Of a DNA stretch of 64,000 bases, positions 1-8,955 are shown in pieces. How positions within the stretch are numbered: position 1 is the first letter of the stretch; every line of letters begins with the position of its first letter. Under the pieces are notes generated by a model. The model saw only the letters and a list, made by a program, of their open reading frames with translations, searched no databases and was not told the origin of the DNA. Made by a program: the position numbers and the translations under genes. The DNA is from a candidate division KSB1 bacterium (GTDB taxonomy: Bacteria; Zhuqueibacterota; Zhuqueibacteria; JANLFK01; Oleimicrobiaceae). The stretch is from the NCBI GenBank assembly GCA_024655945.1, contig JANLFK010000004.1:243872-307871 (forward strand), given 5' to 3'.

Positions 1-216
1 AGTCTGGGCAAGGCCGGTGCCTCGCGCTGGCTGGGCCGTCGCCCCAAGGTGCGCGGCGTGGCAATGAACCCTGTGGACCACCCCATGGGCGGAGGCGAGG
101 GCAAGAGCTCCGGAGGTCGCCACCCTTGCTCGCCGTGGGGTCAGTTGGCCAAAGGGTTGAAGACCCGCGGCCGGAAGCCTTCTGACAAGCTGATTATCAG
201 GAGAAGAAAAGGCTAA
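1..216 (+). CDS. rplB: 50S ribosomal protein L2, C-terminal part (cut by window edge)
   Basis: The frame open from base 1 gives the last 71 residues of L2 and a TAA stop. The stretch [13 protein letters not shown] is the highly conserved L2 loop that lies near the peptidyl transferase centre, and the basic tail ending RRRKG is typical. L2 helps join the subunits and supports peptide bond formation. It is followed after 10 bp by rpsS, the usual S10-operon order, so upstream sequence outside the window should hold rplW, rplD, rplC and rpsJ. Confidence 0.97.
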   Translation, partial: SLGKAGASRWLGRRPKVRGVAMNPVDHPMGGGEGKSSGGRHPCSPWGQLAKGLKTRGRKPSDKLIIRRRKG

Positions 217-226
217 GCGAGGAGAC

Positions 227-514
227 ATGGCGCGCTCGGTAAAGAAAGGTCCGTACGTCGACCAGAAGCTGCTCAAGAAGATCGAAGCGTTGAACAAGGC
301 CAACCAGAAGAAGGTCATCAAGACGTGGGCTCGCCGCTCCACCATTCCGCCGGAGTTTGTCGGCCATACGCTGGCGGTGCACAACGGCAACAAGTTCATC
401 CCCGTGTTCATCACCGAAAACATGGTGGGACACAAATTGGGCGAGTTCGCACCGACGAGGACTTTCCGCGGCCATCCAGAAAGGGCAAAGGAAAAGGCGA
501 CGCGCGTACATTGA
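227..514 (+). CDS. rpsS: 30S ribosomal protein S19
   Basis: A 95-residue protein beginning [12 protein letters not shown], the standard S19 N-terminus, with the conserved [11 protein letters not shown] segment near the C-terminus that contacts 16S rRNA in the head of the small subunit. Length is normal for the family. The ATG start is preceded by a GAGGAG-like ribosome binding site. It lies between rplB and rplV as in nearly all bacterial S10 operons. Confidence 0.98.
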   Translation: MARSVKKGPYVDQKLLKKIEALNKANQKKVIKTWARRSTIPPEFVGHTLAVHNGNKFIPVFITENMVGHKLGEFAPTRTFRGHPERAKEKATRVH

Positions 515-548
515 TGGCGAGCAGAGGCATTCTCAGCGGAGATAGGTG

Positions 549-911
549 ATGGAAGGACGTTGCGTGGCAAAATACTTGAGGACGTCGCCGCGAAAGATGC
601 GCCAAGTGGCGGACTTGATCCGGGGCCGGGGCGTAGAGGATGCGCTGAACATCCTCCACTTCAGCCCCAAGGCGGCGTCTCGTCCTTTGGAGAAAGCGCT
701 GCGCTCGGCAGTGGCGAATCTCATGAACAGCGACGAGGGCGCGAAGCTCTCGCCAGAGGAACTCTTCGTTAAGGAGATCCAAGTCAATGCGGGCTTTACC
801 CTGCGCCGGTATCGCGCGGGGTCCATGGGGCGGGCAAGCAGGATTCGCAAGCGCACCTGCCACGTTGCCATCGTGGTCGCTGACGCCGGCGAGAAGGCAG
901 CTCACGCTTAA
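549..911 (+). CDS. rplV: 50S ribosomal protein L22
   Basis: About 120 residues. The segment [21 protein letters not shown] is characteristic of L22, whose long beta-hairpin (here around residues 80-100, rich in Arg) lines the peptide exit tunnel. A GTG at 546 sits directly before the ATG at 549; I chose the ATG because the family usually begins a few residues before the AKYLR motif and a GGAGA site lies upstream. It is in the S10-operon order between rpsS and rpsC. Confidence 0.96.
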   Translation: MEGRCVAKYLRTSPRKMRQVADLIRGRGVEDALNILHFSPKAASRPLEKALRSAVANLMNSDEGAKLSPEELFVKEIQVNAGFTLRRYRAGSMGRASRIRKRTCHVAIVVADAGEKAAHA

Positions 912-952
912 GTGGTGCCGTTGGTTACCCTGATCACCAGCAGGAGGAGAGT

Positions 953-1603
953 TTGGGACAAAAGGCAAATCCAATTGGCATGCGCGTAGGCATCACCCGC
1001 ACCTGGGAGTCGAACTGGTTCGACGAGCGGGATTTTGCCAGCAAGTTGTCGGAAGACTTGTTGTTGCGCAACTACATCAGGAATCGACTCCAGCGCGCGG
1101 GCGTGTCCAGGATCGAGATTGAGCGTACCGCAAAGAATAGCAAGGTCACCATTCACACGGCACGGCCAGGGATTGTGATCGGGCGCAAGGGCGCCGAGGT
1201 GGACAAGATCAAAGAAGAGCTGGAGCGGCTGACCAAGACAGAGGTTCACATAAACATTCAGGAGATCAAGCGACCGGAGCTGGATGCCTACCTGGTGGCC
1301 GAGAATATCGCCAGTCAGCTGGTGGCGAAGGTCTCTTTTCGCAAGGCAATGAAGCGCGCCATCATGTCCACCATGCGCATGGGGGCCGAAGGAGTGCGCA
1401 TCGTCTGCTCCGGAAGGCTGGGCGGCGCGGAAATGGCCCGTACCGAGCAATACCGGGAGGGAAGGATCCCCCTCCACACCTTCCGCGCGGACATCGATTT
1501 TGCCCGCGCGACCGCGCGCACGACCTACGGCACGGTGGGCGTAAAGGTGTGGATCTGCAAGGGTGAAGTCTTCGGCGCCAAGAGCGCCGTGGAACATAGT
1601 TGA
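953..1603 (+). CDS. rpsC: 30S ribosomal protein S3 (TTG start)
   Basis: A 216-residue S3. It starts [13 protein letters not shown], matching the universal S3 N-terminus, so the TTG at 953 must be the start; a strong AGGAGGA lies just upstream. The KH-type domain motif [16 protein letters not shown] (around residue 75) and the C-terminal RTSY-like GTVGVKVWI segment are present. S3 lies at the mRNA entry channel of the 30S subunit and binds rRNA. It is one of five small-subunit genes here with a TTG start. Confidence 0.97.
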   Translation: MGQKANPIGMRVGITRTWESNWFDERDFASKLSEDLLLRNYIRNRLQRAGVSRIEIERTAKNSKVTIHTARPGIVIGRKGAEVDKIKEELERLTKTEVHINIQEIKRPELDAYLVAENIASQLVAKVSFRKAMKRAIMSTMRMGAEGVRIVCSGRLGGAEMARTEQYREGRIPLHTFRADIDFARATARTTYGTVGVKVWICKGEVFGAKSAVEHS

Positions 1604-1626
1604 CACTGATACGGAGATAGCACCTT

Positions 1627-2046
1627 ATGTTAATGCCAAAGCGCACCAAGTGGCGCAAGCAGCAGCGTGGTCGCATGAAAGGCATCGCCACCAGAGGAGC
1701 GATGCTTACTTTCGGCCACTACGGGCTCAAGGCGCTGGAGCCGGCCTGGATCACGCAGCGGCAGATCGAGGCGGCGCGTATCGCCATGACCCGCCATATC
1801 AAGCGTGGTGGCCGAGTGTGGATTCGTATCTTCCCCGACAAACCGGTGACCAAGAAGCCGGCCGAGACCCGCATGGGCAAGGGTAAGGGTGCCCCCGAAT
1901 ACTGGGTAGCTGTCGTCAAGCCGGGCCGCGTCCTCTTTGAGCTGGAAGGGGTTTCTGAGGAGCTGGCGCGCGAGGCGTTGCGCTTGGCCGCGCATAAGCT
2001 CCCCATTCGCACAAAGTTCGTTGCCAGAGCCGAGTACGGAGCATAG
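1627..2046 (+). CDS. rplP: 50S ribosomal protein L16
   Basis: A 139-residue L16 beginning [19 protein letters not shown], with the conserved internal segments [15 protein letters not shown] and [24 protein letters not shown]16 binds near the A site and helps tRNA accommodation. The family is about 137-140 residues long, so it looks complete. It ends three bases before rpmC, implying translational coupling within the S10 operon. Confidence 0.98.
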   Translation: MLMPKRTKWRKQQRGRMKGIATRGAMLTFGHYGLKALEPAWITQRQIEAARIAMTRHIKRGGRVWIRIFPDKPVTKKPAETRMGKGKGAPEYWVAVVKPGRVLFELEGVSEELAREALRLAAHKLPIRTKFVARAEYGA

Positions 2047-2049
2047 GCC

Positions 2050-2259
2050 ATGAAGATGGAGGAGATCAAGCAGCTGCCCGTCGAGGAGCTGAAGCTGCGC
2101 CTGGAGGAGGCGGTGGATGAGTTGCACAACCTCCGTTTTCAGCACGCGACGCATCAGCTGGACAATCCTTTGAAGATCCGCCTGCTGCGCAAAGACATCG
2201 CGCGCCTGAAGACGGTGCTGCGCGAATATGAACTGGGCATCAGGAAGGCGAAGCAATAG
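2050..2259 (+). CDS. rpmC: 50S ribosomal protein L29
   Basis: A 69-residue, all-helical protein with the two-helix L29 pattern: an N-terminal helix with the LxxLLxxxxELxxLRFQ-type motif ([20 protein letters not shown]) and a basic second helix ending in [17 protein letters not shown] sequence. L29 sits at the tunnel exit, where nascent-chain factors such as trigger factor and SRP dock. The start is three bases after the rplP stop, with GGAGGAG-like sequence inside the rplP end. Confidence 0.95.
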   Translation: MKMEEIKQLPVEELKLRLEEAVDELHNLRFQHATHQLDNPLKIRLLRKDIARLKTVLREYELGIRKAKQ

Positions 2260-2278
2260 CCTTGTCATGGGAAGGACC

Positions 2279-2566
2279 ATGGAAAATACACAATCAGCAG
2301 GATCCAAGGTGGCACAGCGAGGTAGACGCAAGACCAAGGTCGGGGTCGTCGTTTCCGACAAGATGAACAAGAGCCGCGTGGTGGCAGTTACCCGGCGCGT
2401 GAAGCACCCGCAGTACGAAAAATATGTGAGGCGCACCTCTACCTTCATGTGCCACGACGAGGGCAACGAAAGCCACGTGGGCGACAAGGTGTTGATCATG
2501 GAAACTCGTCCCCTTAGCCGTCGCAAGCGCTGGCGGCTGGTGGAGATCATCGAGAAGGCGAAGTAG
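2279..2566 (+). CDS. rpsQ: 30S ribosomal protein S17
   Basis: A 95-residue S17 of the OB-fold type, with [16 protein letters not shown] and the C-terminal [17 protein letters not shown] segment conserved in the family. Several in-frame starts exist upstream (2228, 2267); I chose the ATG at 2279 because GGAAGG lies five bases before it and the earlier ones would overlap rpmC or lack a site. This start leaves about 15 residues before the core, a modest N-terminal extension. S17 binds 16S rRNA early in assembly. Confidence 0.93.
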   Translation: MENTQSAGSKVAQRGRRKTKVGVVVSDKMNKSRVVAVTRRVKHPQYEKYVRRTSTFMCHDEGNESHVGDKVLIMETRPLSRRKRWRLVEIIEKAK

Positions 2567-2606
2567 TGGGAACTGCAGAGATGCTGAGTACAGGAAAGCG
2601 TGAGCA

Positions 2607-2975
2607 ATGATCCAGACCTACACACGACTCAATGTTGCCGACAACACCGGCGCCAAGCGCGTCATGTGCATCAGAATTTTGGGAGGTAGCAAGCGTCGCT
2701 ATGCGACGGTGGGGGACGTGATTGTCGTTACCGTCAAGTCGGCGCTGCCCGGCGGGAGCGTGAAGAAGGGTGACTTGAGCAAGGCGGTCATCGTGCGCAC
2801 CAAGAAGGAGACCCGCCGGCCGGATGGTTCCTACATCCGCTTCGACGAGAACGCGGCCGTGCTCATCAACGACGCGGGCGAGCCGAAAGGGACGCGTATC
2901 TTTGGGCCGGTGGCCCGCGAGCTGCGCGAGAAGCAGTTTCTCAAGATCGTATCCTTAGCGTCCGAAGTGCTGTGA
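2607..2975 (+). CDS. rplN: 50S ribosomal protein L14
   Basis: A 122-residue L14 starting [17 protein letters not shown], the invariant N-terminus of the family, with the later [15 protein letters not shown] segment that forms the inter-subunit contact. Length matches the family exactly. L14 helps form bridges to 16S rRNA helix 14 and is the docking site of silencing factor RsfS. First gene of the classical spc part of the cluster, transcribed together with its neighbours. Confidence 0.98.
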   Translation: MIQTYTRLNVADNTGAKRVMCIRILGGSKRRYATVGDVIVVTVKSALPGGSVKKGDLSKAVIVRTKKETRRPDGSYIRFDENAAVLINDAGEPKGTRIFGPVARELREKQFLKIVSLASEVL

Positions 2976-3014
2976 AGAGGCAGCACCGACGGAGAAGCAG
3001 AGGCAAGGCAGGAG

Positions 3015-3350
3015 ATGAACGTACGAAAAGATGACATGGTGGTGGTAATCTCCGGCGACGACCGCGGCAAGCGGGGCCGGGTGTTGAAAGTGTTCCCGGA
3101 AAAGAACCGCGTCATCGTCGAGGGAGTCAACTTCATCAAGCGCCACACCAGACCGTCGCAGCAGAACCCCCAGGGTGGCATAGTCGAGAAGGAGGCCCCC
3201 ATTCATGCCTCCAATGTCATGGTTATTTGCCCCAAGTGCAACGAGACGACAAAGGTGGGCGTGAAGGTCATTAGCGACAGCCGCACCGGCCGGGCAACCC
3301 GCGTGCGCTACTGCAACAGCTGCGGCGAGATGTTGGTGAAAGGCTTATAG
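3015..3350 (+). CDS. rplX: 50S ribosomal protein L24, with zinc-ribbon-like Cys pairs
   Basis: A 111-residue L24 with the KOW motif at the N-terminus ([21 protein letters not shown]) and the following [21 protein letters not shown] loop. The C-terminal half carries two Cys pairs, CPKC around residue 74 and CNSC around residue 102, a C-x2-C...C-x2-C layout seen in a subset of bacterial L24 proteins and likely to bind zinc. L24 starts 50S assembly and sits at the tunnel exit. RBS GGCAGGAGATG is very close to the ATG. Confidence 0.96.
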   Translation: MNVRKDDMVVVISGDDRGKRGRVLKVFPEKNRVIVEGVNFIKRHTRPSQQNPQGGIVEKEAPIHASNVMVICPKCNETTKVGVKVISDSRTGRATRVRYCNSCGEMLVKGL

Positions 3351-3376
3351 TCTGGGAAAGGCGGACACAAGGCCCT

Positions 3377-3937
3377 ATGGACTACAAACCACGACTTTTG
3401 GAACAGTATCGCGCTGAGATCGTGCCCTACTTGATGAAGCGCTTCGGCTACAAGAATGTCATGCAGGTGCCACGCCTGGAGAAGATTGTCCTCAACATGG
3501 GTGTGGGCGATGCATTGGCAAATCGCAAGCTGCTGGACATGGCCATGGATGAGATGGCGGTCATTGCCGGACAGCGGCCGGCCATCAGTAGGGCGCGCAA
3601 GGCGATTTCTAACTTCAGGCTGCGCGCTGGCAACCCCATCGGCTGCCATGTGACCCTGCGAGGTTGGCGCATGTATGAGTTCCTCGATCGCTTGATCAGC
3701 ATTGCCTTGCCGCGGGTGCGTGACTTCCGCGGACTGTCGGACCGCTCGTTTGATGGGCGGGGCAACTACTCCTTAGGCATCAAGGAACAGATCATTTTCC
3801 CGGAGATAAACTACGACAAGGTAGAGAAAATCCGGGGCATGGATGTGACCATTGTGACCACAGCAAAGACTGACGAGGAAGCTTACGAGCTTCTGGCGGC
3901 ATTTGGCATGCCATTTATGCGCAGAGAGGGCGCGTGA
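3377..3937 (+). CDS. rplE: 50S ribosomal protein L5
   Basis: A 186-residue L5, the normal length of about 180. Recognised by [16 protein letters not shown], the ITGQRP-like region ([24 protein letters not shown]), and the C-terminal [28 protein letters not shown]5 binds 5S rRNA and contacts the P-site tRNA. It lies between rplX and rpsZ in the conserved spc order. Confidence 0.98.
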   Translation: MDYKPRLLEQYRAEIVPYLMKRFGYKNVMQVPRLEKIVLNMGVGDALANRKLLDMAMDEMAVIAGQRPAISRARKAISNFRLRAGNPIGCHVTLRGWRMYEFLDRLISIALPRVRDFRGLSDRSFDGRGNYSLGIKEQIIFPEINYDKVEKIRGMDVTIVTTAKTDEEAYELLAAFGMPFMRREGA

Positions 3938-3964
3938 CCGGAGACTAAACGCGGAGAGTAGAGC

Positions 3965-4150
3965 TTGGCCAGGACATCGTGCATCGCGAAGATGAAGAAG
4001 CCACAGAAGTTTGCCGTACGCCACCGCAATCGCTGCAGCCGCTGTGGACGGCCGCGCGGGCATTTGCGGAAGTTTGGCTTGTGTCGCATCTGCTTCCGGG
4101 AGCTTGCGGGGCAAGGCATGATCCCGGGTGTGGTCAAGTCCAGCTGGTGA
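3965..4150 (+). CDS. rpsZ: 30S ribosomal protein S14, zinc-binding type Z (TTG start)
   Basis: A 61-residue S14 of the short zinc-binding class, with CSRC around residue 24 and CRIC around residue 40 forming the Cys4 site (C-x2-C-x12-C-x2-C). The long non-zinc class is about 90-100 residues. The family N-terminus MA(R/K)xSxIAK aligns with the TTG at 3965, which follows a GGAGAG site. S14 binds in the head of the 30S subunit. No zinc-independent paralogue is visible in the window. Confidence 0.97.
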   Translation: MARTSCIAKMKKPQKFAVRHRNRCSRCGRPRGHLRKFGLCRICFRELAGQGMIPGVVKSSW

Positions 4151-4182
4151 CCAGCGGCATCTTCGGCAAGAGGAGATGATAG

Positions 4183-4581
4183 ATGTCAATGACCGATCCC
4201 ATCGCTGATTATTTGACCAGGATCCGCAATGCGCTGCGTGCCGGTCACAAGAAGGTGGATATTCCTGCTTCGCGTTTGAAGACCGATATCACCCGCATTC
4301 TGCAGGAACAGCACTACATCCACAGCTTCGTGTTGGTGGAGGACGGCAAGCAGGGCATGTTGAGGATCTACTTGCGCTACGACGAGAACGAGGAGCCGGT
4401 GATCTCAGGCCTGGAGCGGGTTAGCAAACCAGGACAGCGGAAGTATGTGGGTGTGGACGAGATCCCGCGGGTCCTTAACAATTTGGGTGTCGCTATTCTG
4501 TCAACGCCGAAAGGGGTGATGACTGGTCAGCAGGCACGCAAGGCTGGCGTCGGTGGCGAGGTGCTTTGCTACGTGTGGTGA
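4183..4581 (+). CDS. rpsH: 30S ribosomal protein S8
   Basis: A 132-residue S8 with [15 protein letters not shown] near the start and the C-terminal [26 protein letters not shown], the most conserved part, which binds 16S rRNA helix 21. In the E. coli spc operon S8 represses translation by binding a similar structure in mRNA; such an mRNA site was not verified here. An AGGAG site seven bases upstream supports the ATG at 4183 over the second ATG at 4189. Confidence 0.98.
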   Translation: MSMTDPIADYLTRIRNALRAGHKKVDIPASRLKTDITRILQEQHYIHSFVLVEDGKQGMLRIYLRYDENEEPVISGLERVSKPGQRKYVGVDEIPRVLNNLGVAILSTPKGVMTGQQARKAGVGGEVLCYVW

Positions 4582-4606
4582 TGAGTGCTCAGTGTAGGAG
4601 ACTGCT

Positions 4607-5146
4607 GTGTCACGAGTAGGAAAAGTTCCCATTGTGGTGCCCGGGGGCGTCGCGGTGACTGTTGCCGATAAGCGGGTCTCGGCCAAAGGACCGAAGGGCG
4701 AGCTGTCACTGGATTTGCCCTCGCCTTTGACCTGCACGGTGCAAGATGGGCAGGTGGTGGTGGCTGCGGATCCAAGTGCACCGCAGGCCAAGTCGCTTCA
4801 TGGGCTGTTCCGCACCCTGATTGCCAACATGATCCTGGGCGTGACCGAGGGGTTCCAGAAGCGCTTGGAGGTGGTGGGGGTGGGTTACCGCGCGGAGGTG
4901 GTGAACAACCGCCTGAAGTTGCAGCTGGGCTATTCCCACCCCATCGTTTTTGTTCCGCCGGCAGGGATCACCTTCGAGACGCCGACTCCGACTAATATTG
5001 TCGTCAAAGGGATCGACAAGGCGTTGGTGGGGCAGGTGGCTGCCAAGGTGCGCTCCTTCAAGCCACCGGAACCCTACAAGGGTAAGGGAATTCGCTACGA
5101 AGGGGAGCAGGTGCGGAAGAAGGAAGGCAAGAGCGCCGGACGATGA
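4607..5146 (+). CDS. rplF: 50S ribosomal protein L6 (GTG start)
   Basis: A 179-residue L6 with the two repeated alpha/beta domains: N-terminal MSRVGKVPIVVPGGV and the C-terminal segment with FKPPEPYKGKGIRYEGE, which binds near the sarcin-ricin loop and factor-binding site. The GTG at 4607 is fixed by alignment of MSRxGKxPI with the family. Length is typical. It overlaps nothing and is followed after 46 bp by rplR. Confidence 0.97.
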   Translation: MSRVGKVPIVVPGGVAVTVADKRVSAKGPKGELSLDLPSPLTCTVQDGQVVVAADPSAPQAKSLHGLFRTLIANMILGVTEGFQKRLEVVGVGYRAEVVNNRLKLQLGYSHPIVFVPPAGITFETPTPTNIVVKGIDKALVGQVAAKVRSFKPPEPYKGKGIRYEGEQVRKKEGKSAGR

Positions 5147-5192
5147 CGGTGAGCTGGCAGACAGCGAACAGCAGAAGAAACGCAAGTGAGCG

Positions 5193-5564
5193 ATGAAGAA
5201 CTCGACTTTCAAAGTAGAGGCGCGGGCACGCAAGAAAAAGCGCATTCGTAAGCGGGTGCATGGTACCGGTGAACGGCCGCGCTTGGTAGTCTTTCGCAGT
5301 AACCGACACATCTACGCGCAGTTGGTGGATGACACCACCCACCGCGTGCTGACGGGTGTGTCCAGCCTGACAGAGGCTCTTCGACCGGCGGTGAAGGAGG
5401 CCAAGAGCAAGGTTGAGGTCGCCAAAGTGGTCGGCAAGGGCATCGCCGAGAAGGCCAAGGAGCTCAAGATTAGCAAGGTAGTCTTTGACCGAGGCGGGTA
5501 CTTGTACCACGGCCGGGTGAAGGCGCTGGCCGACGGCGCGCGCGAGGGCGGACTACAGTTCTGA
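5193..5564 (+). CDS. rplR: 50S ribosomal protein L18
   Basis: A 123-residue L18 with a basic N-terminal arm (residues 1-25, rich in Lys/Arg), the GTGERPRLVVFRSNRHIYAQ segment and the C-terminal FDRGGYLYHGRVKALADGAREGGL motif. L18 binds 5S rRNA together with L5 and carries it into the 50S subunit. Length and position in the spc order are standard. Confidence 0.97.
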   Translation: MKNSTFKVEARARKKKRIRKRVHGTGERPRLVVFRSNRHIYAQLVDDTTHRVLTGVSSLTEALRPAVKEAKSKVEVAKVVGKGIAEKAKELKISKVVFDRGGYLYHGRVKALADGAREGGLQF

Positions 5565-5619
5565 GGCCGGACAGAGTCGGCGCACGTGATGGCGAAATCG
5601 CAAACAGCAGGAGCAGAGC

Positions 5620-6153
5620 TTGGAGCGTATCAACCCAAGTGAATTGGAACTGAAAGAACAGGTAGTGCACGTCAACCGCGTGGCCAAAGTGGTCAAGGGT
5701 GGACGGCGCTTTAGCTTCAACGCCATCGTCGTCGTGGGCGATGGCAAAGGACACGTGGGCGTGGGACTGGGCAAGGCCAATGAGGTGACCGACGCCATTT
5801 CCAAAGGATCAGAGGCGGCCAAGAAGAACATCATGCGCGTGCCATTGGTGGGAAGCACCATCCCGCATCTGGTCAGTGGCAAGTACGGCGCCGGTAAGGT
5901 GCTCCTTCGCCCGGCCTCGCCTGGAACCGGGGTCATTGCTGGCGGTGCGGTGCGCGCCATCATGGAGGCGGCAGGCGTGCGGGACGTGTTGACCAAGTCG
6001 CTGGGCTCCGCCAACCCGCATAATGTGGTCAAAGCAACTGTGGTTGCCCTCAGCAAATTGGTGGATGCCCGGACAATGGCCAAGAAGCGAGACATGAGCC
6101 TCCGCCAGCTCTTCGGGCTGGAGGAAACCCCGGCCAAGGCAGAAAACGACTGA
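5620..6153 (+). CDS. rpsE: 30S ribosomal protein S5 (TTG start)
   Basis: A 177-residue S5 with double-stranded-RNA-binding N-terminal domain ([19 protein letters not shown]) and C-terminal domain containing [20 protein letters not shown]5 lies at the mRNA entry site and affects decoding accuracy. The TTG at 5620 aligns with the start of well-studied S5 proteins and follows a GCAGGAGCAG site. It is another of the TTG-started small-subunit genes. Confidence 0.96.
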   Translation: MERINPSELELKEQVVHVNRVAKVVKGGRRFSFNAIVVVGDGKGHVGVGLGKANEVTDAISKGSEAAKKNIMRVPLVGSTIPHLVSGKYGAGKVLLRPASPGTGVIAGGAVRAIMEAAGVRDVLTKSLGSANPHNVVKATVVALSKLVDARTMAKKRDMSLRQLFGLEETPAKAEND

Positions 6154-6170
6154 TCGAGACGGATGCAGCG

Positions 6171-6362
6171 ATGGCAAAGAAGACGCGAAAACTTCGGGTG
6201 ACCTTGGTGCGCAGCACCATTGGCCGCCACTGGCGGCAGAAACTGACGGTGCGGGCCCTCGGTCTGCGCAAGCTCCACCAGAGCGTGGAGCACGCCGACA
6301 CACCGCAGATCAGGGGGATGATTGCCAAGGTCGGCCACTTAGTGAATGTGGAAGAGCTGTAG
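6171..6362 (+). CDS. rpmD: 50S ribosomal protein L30
   Basis: A 63-residue L30 with the family pattern [14 protein letters not shown] near the start and [22 protein letters not shown] in the middle, ending with the VGHLVNVEE strand. The length of about 60 residues is normal for bacterial L30. It lies 17 bp downstream of rpsE and upstream of rplO in the usual order. Confidence 0.96.
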   Translation: MAKKTRKLRVTLVRSTIGRHWRQKLTVRALGLRKLHQSVEHADTPQIRGMIAKVGHLVNVEEL

Positions 6363-6420
6363 CGGCACGCCTGAATACGCCGCTGAGCAAGTGTGTGCGA
6401 CAAGCAAGCCTTGAGGAACG

Positions 6421-6861
6421 ATGAATCTATCGCAGCTGAAACCACCTGCAGGGTCAAAAAAGCAGCGCAAACGCCTGGGCAGAGGCGATGCCTCTGGACA
6501 CGGCGGCACCTCGACGCGGGGCCACAAGGGACAGCATTCCCGCTCTGGCGCCAAGCATCGGGCCTGGTTCGAGGGCGGGCAGATGCCCTTACAACGGCGA
6601 GTGCCCAAGCGGGGTTTCACTAGCCCCTTCAAGAAAGAATACCAGGTCGTCAACGTCTGCGACCTGGAACGCCTGGAGTCGGTGACAAGCGTCGACCCCG
6701 CCGTGCTTCGCGAGAAGGGGCTCATCAGGAAGAAAGGGCTCCCTGTCAAGATACTTGGTTCGGGGCAGCTGAGTCGTGCTCTGCAGGTATCGGCGCACGC
6801 GTTCAGCAAGTCCGCCAAGGAGAAGATTGAGAGCGCAGGCGGGAAGGTGACGGTGCTATGA
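6421..6861 (+). CDS. rplO: 50S ribosomal protein L15
   Basis: A 146-residue L15 with the Gly/Arg-rich N-terminal extension that threads into 23S rRNA (RLGRGDASGHGGTSTRGHKG) and the globular domain ending in SAKEKIESAGGKVTVL. It is a late-assembly 50S protein. The stop overlaps the secY start as ATGA at 6858-6861, so secY translation is probably coupled to it. Confidence 0.97.
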   Translation: MNLSQLKPPAGSKKQRKRLGRGDASGHGGTSTRGHKGQHSRSGAKHRAWFEGGQMPLQRRVPKRGFTSPFKKEYQVVNVCDLERLESVTSVDPAVLREKGLIRKKGLPVKILGSGQLSRALQVSAHAFSKSAKEKIESAGGKVTVL

Positions 6862-8231
6862 TCAGGGAATTCCAGAGCGCCTTCAAGATCCCAGAGCTGA
6901 AGCGGAAGATTCTCTTTACGCTCGGCATTCTGGTTGTCTATCGTGTTGGCGGCCACGTGCCCATCCCCATGGTCAGCGGACCGGCACTGACTGCCTATAT
7001 CGACTCGGCAATGGGCGGCGGTGGCCTCCTCGGGCTCTACGACCTCTTCGCCGGGGGCGCCCTGAAGCGAGCCACCGTCTTCGCGCTGGGCATCATGCCC
7101 TACATCTCCGCCTCGATCATCTTGCAACTGCTCGGGGCGGTGGTGCCCTATTTCCAGAAGTTGCAAAAGGAAGGCGAGGCGGGACGCAAGAAAATCGCCC
7201 AGTACACGCGATACGGCACGGTGCTCATCTCCGCCTTCCAGGCTTACGGCGTGTCGGTTTTTCTGCGCTCGATTCCGCCCGTGGAGACTGTCACCAAGAC
7301 GGGCGAGCGTATCCTGTTGCGGGTTGTGTCGGCCGATACCACCGGGCAGATCATTCTCTTTACGTTCCTGACGATGTTAACCCTGGCAGCGGGGACGGTG
7401 CTGATCATGTGGCTGGGGGAACAGATCACCGAGCGCGGCATCGGCAACGGCATTTCTCTGATCATTTTCATCGGCATCATTGCCAGGTTCCCGAACTCCA
7501 TCTTCAACGAGCTGCAGCAGGCGCTCACCGGGAATCGTGGTCTGCTGACAGAGATCCTGCTGATCGCAGTCTTTGTGGGCACGGTGGCGGCGACGGTGGT
7601 CCTCACGCAGGGCACCCGCAAGATCCCCGTGCAGTACGCCAAGCGCATCATCGGCCGGAAGATCTACGGTGGGCAGAGCACCCATTTGCCGCTGCGAGTC
7701 AACACGGCGGGGGTGATGCCCATTATTTTCGCTCAGTCGATTCTCTTTGTGCCGCAGACGATCCAGACCTTTCTGCCCAAGAGCGGGTTCGTCGAGTCGT
7801 TGAACAACATGTTTTCCGCCACCTCGGTGGTCTACTGGCTGATCTACGGGATCTTGATTGTCTTCTTCACGTACTTCTACACGGCGATTGCCTTCAACCC
7901 CGTCGACGTGGCGGACAATATGAAGAAGTACGGGGGCTTCATCCCCGGTGTGCGCCCGGGCGCAAAGACAAGCGAGTTCATCGACCACATTCTGACGCGC
8001 ATCATGCTCCCTGGGTCGATAGCCCTGGCGATTGTGGCCATTTTCCCGTACTTCCTGACCAAGGTGTCCAACGTCTCCTACGATTTTGCTTCGTTCTACG
8101 GCGGCACGTCGTTGTTGATCGTGGTGGGTGTGGTGTTGGACACCTTGCAGCAGGTCGAGTCGCACCTGCTGATGCGGCATTACGACGGATTCTTGAAGAC
8201 CGGCAAGATTAGAGGGCGCAGGCGGATGTAG
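6858..8231 (+). CDS. secY: Protein translocase subunit SecY
   Basis: A 457-residue polytopic membrane protein, the central pore subunit of the Sec translocon. The plug-region segment near residues 50-80, the conserved ALGIMPYISASIILQLL stretch of transmembrane helix 2, and the ERGIGNGISLIIFIGI motif after helix 4 are visible, and ten hydrophobic segments can be counted. It works with SecE, SecG and SecA to export proteins and with the ribosome to insert membrane proteins. It is coupled to rplO by an ATGA overlap. Confidence 0.98.
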   Translation: MIREFQSAFKIPELKRKILFTLGILVVYRVGGHVPIPMVSGPALTAYIDSAMGGGGLLGLYDLFAGGALKRATVFALGIMPYISASIILQLLGAVVPYFQKLQKEGEAGRKKIAQYTRYGTVLISAFQAYGVSVFLRSIPPVETVTKTGERILLRVVSADTTGQIILFTFLTMLTLAAGTVLIMWLGEQITERGIGNGISLIIFIGIIARFPNSIFNELQQALTGNRGLLTEILLIAVFVGTVAATVVLTQGTRKIPVQYAKRIIGRKIYGGQSTHLPLRVNTAGVMPIIFAQSILFVPQTIQTFLPKSGFVESLNNMFSATSVVYWLIYGILIVFFTYFYTAIAFNPVDVADNMKKYGGFIPGVRPGAKTSEFIDHILTRIMLPGSIALAIVAIFPYFLTKVSNVSYDFASFYGGTSLLIVVGVVLDTLQQVESHLLMRHYDGFLKTGKIRGRRRM

Positions 8232-8263
8232 TGCGCCGCCTGGTCAGGGAACGGACCCAGCCC

Positions 8264-8932
8264 ATGCGCCTGATCATACTCGGAGCGCCCGGCACCGGCA
8301 AGGGGACGCAGGCCAGTCTGCTGGCCAACCATCTGCGGGTGGCGCATATCTCCACTGGCGACATGCTCCGCGAGGCGGTGGCGCAACGCACCCCACTCGG
8401 GCAAAAGGTGGAAGGAATCATGGCGGAGGGCAAGCTGGTGCCGGACCGCCTCATGATTGCGGTGGTCTCCGAGCGGTTGCGGGCGGCGGATTGTCAGAGC
8501 GGGTTCATTCTCGATGGCTTCCCCAGGACCCTGGCGCAGGCTAAGGCGCTTGACCGGCTGCTGGAGAGGCAGGGGAAGGCCATCGACTTGGTGTTGATGC
8601 TGGAGGTGCCGGACGCCGAGATCGTGCGGCGGCTGAGTAGCAGGCGGGTCTGTGCGGCGTGTGGGGCTGTCTACAACCTCGCCACCGACGAGGCAGCACG
8701 TACGGGCATTTGCCCTGCGTGTGGCGGGCAGCTCGTCCAGCGTCCGGATGATAGAGAAGAGACCGTGCGCGAGCGGCTGCGCGTCTACGCGCGGCAGACA
8801 CTACCCCTACGGCGTTACTATGAGCAGCAGGGGAAGTTGCGCGTCATCCCGGGCGATAGATCGATTCCTGAGGTGCAGCAGGTTGTGCAGGAGGCGGTGC
8901 AGCGACTAAGTACCACGACAACAGCCCGCTGA
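8264..8932 (+). CDS. adk: Adenylate kinase, zinc-type LID
   Basis: A 222-residue adenylate kinase catalysing AMP + ATP = 2 ADP. The P-loop GAPGTGKGTQ is at residues 7-16, the NMP-binding region follows (STGDMLRE), and the DGFPRT motif is present. The LID carries CAAC and CPAC pairs, a Cys4 zinc site. The frame is open back to a GTG at 8231 that overlaps the secY stop and has AGGCGG before it, which would add 11 residues; I prefer the ATG at 8264 because family members begin just before the P-loop strand. Confidence 0.95.
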   Translation: MRLIILGAPGTGKGTQASLLANHLRVAHISTGDMLREAVAQRTPLGQKVEGIMAEGKLVPDRLMIAVVSERLRAADCQSGFILDGFPRTLAQAKALDRLLERQGKAIDLVLMLEVPDAEIVRRLSSRRVCAACGAVYNLATDEAARTGICPACGGQLVQRPDDREETVRERLRVYARQTLPLRRYYEQQGKLRVIPGDRSIPEVQQVVQEAVQRLSTTTTAR

Positions 8933-8955
8933 AGGGGCAGCGTGAAATCGAGCTG

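Noticed and set aside
7377..8180. Open frames of 267 codons on both strands overlapping secY
   Set aside because: SecY is complete and these have low-complexity Arg/His/Gln composition.
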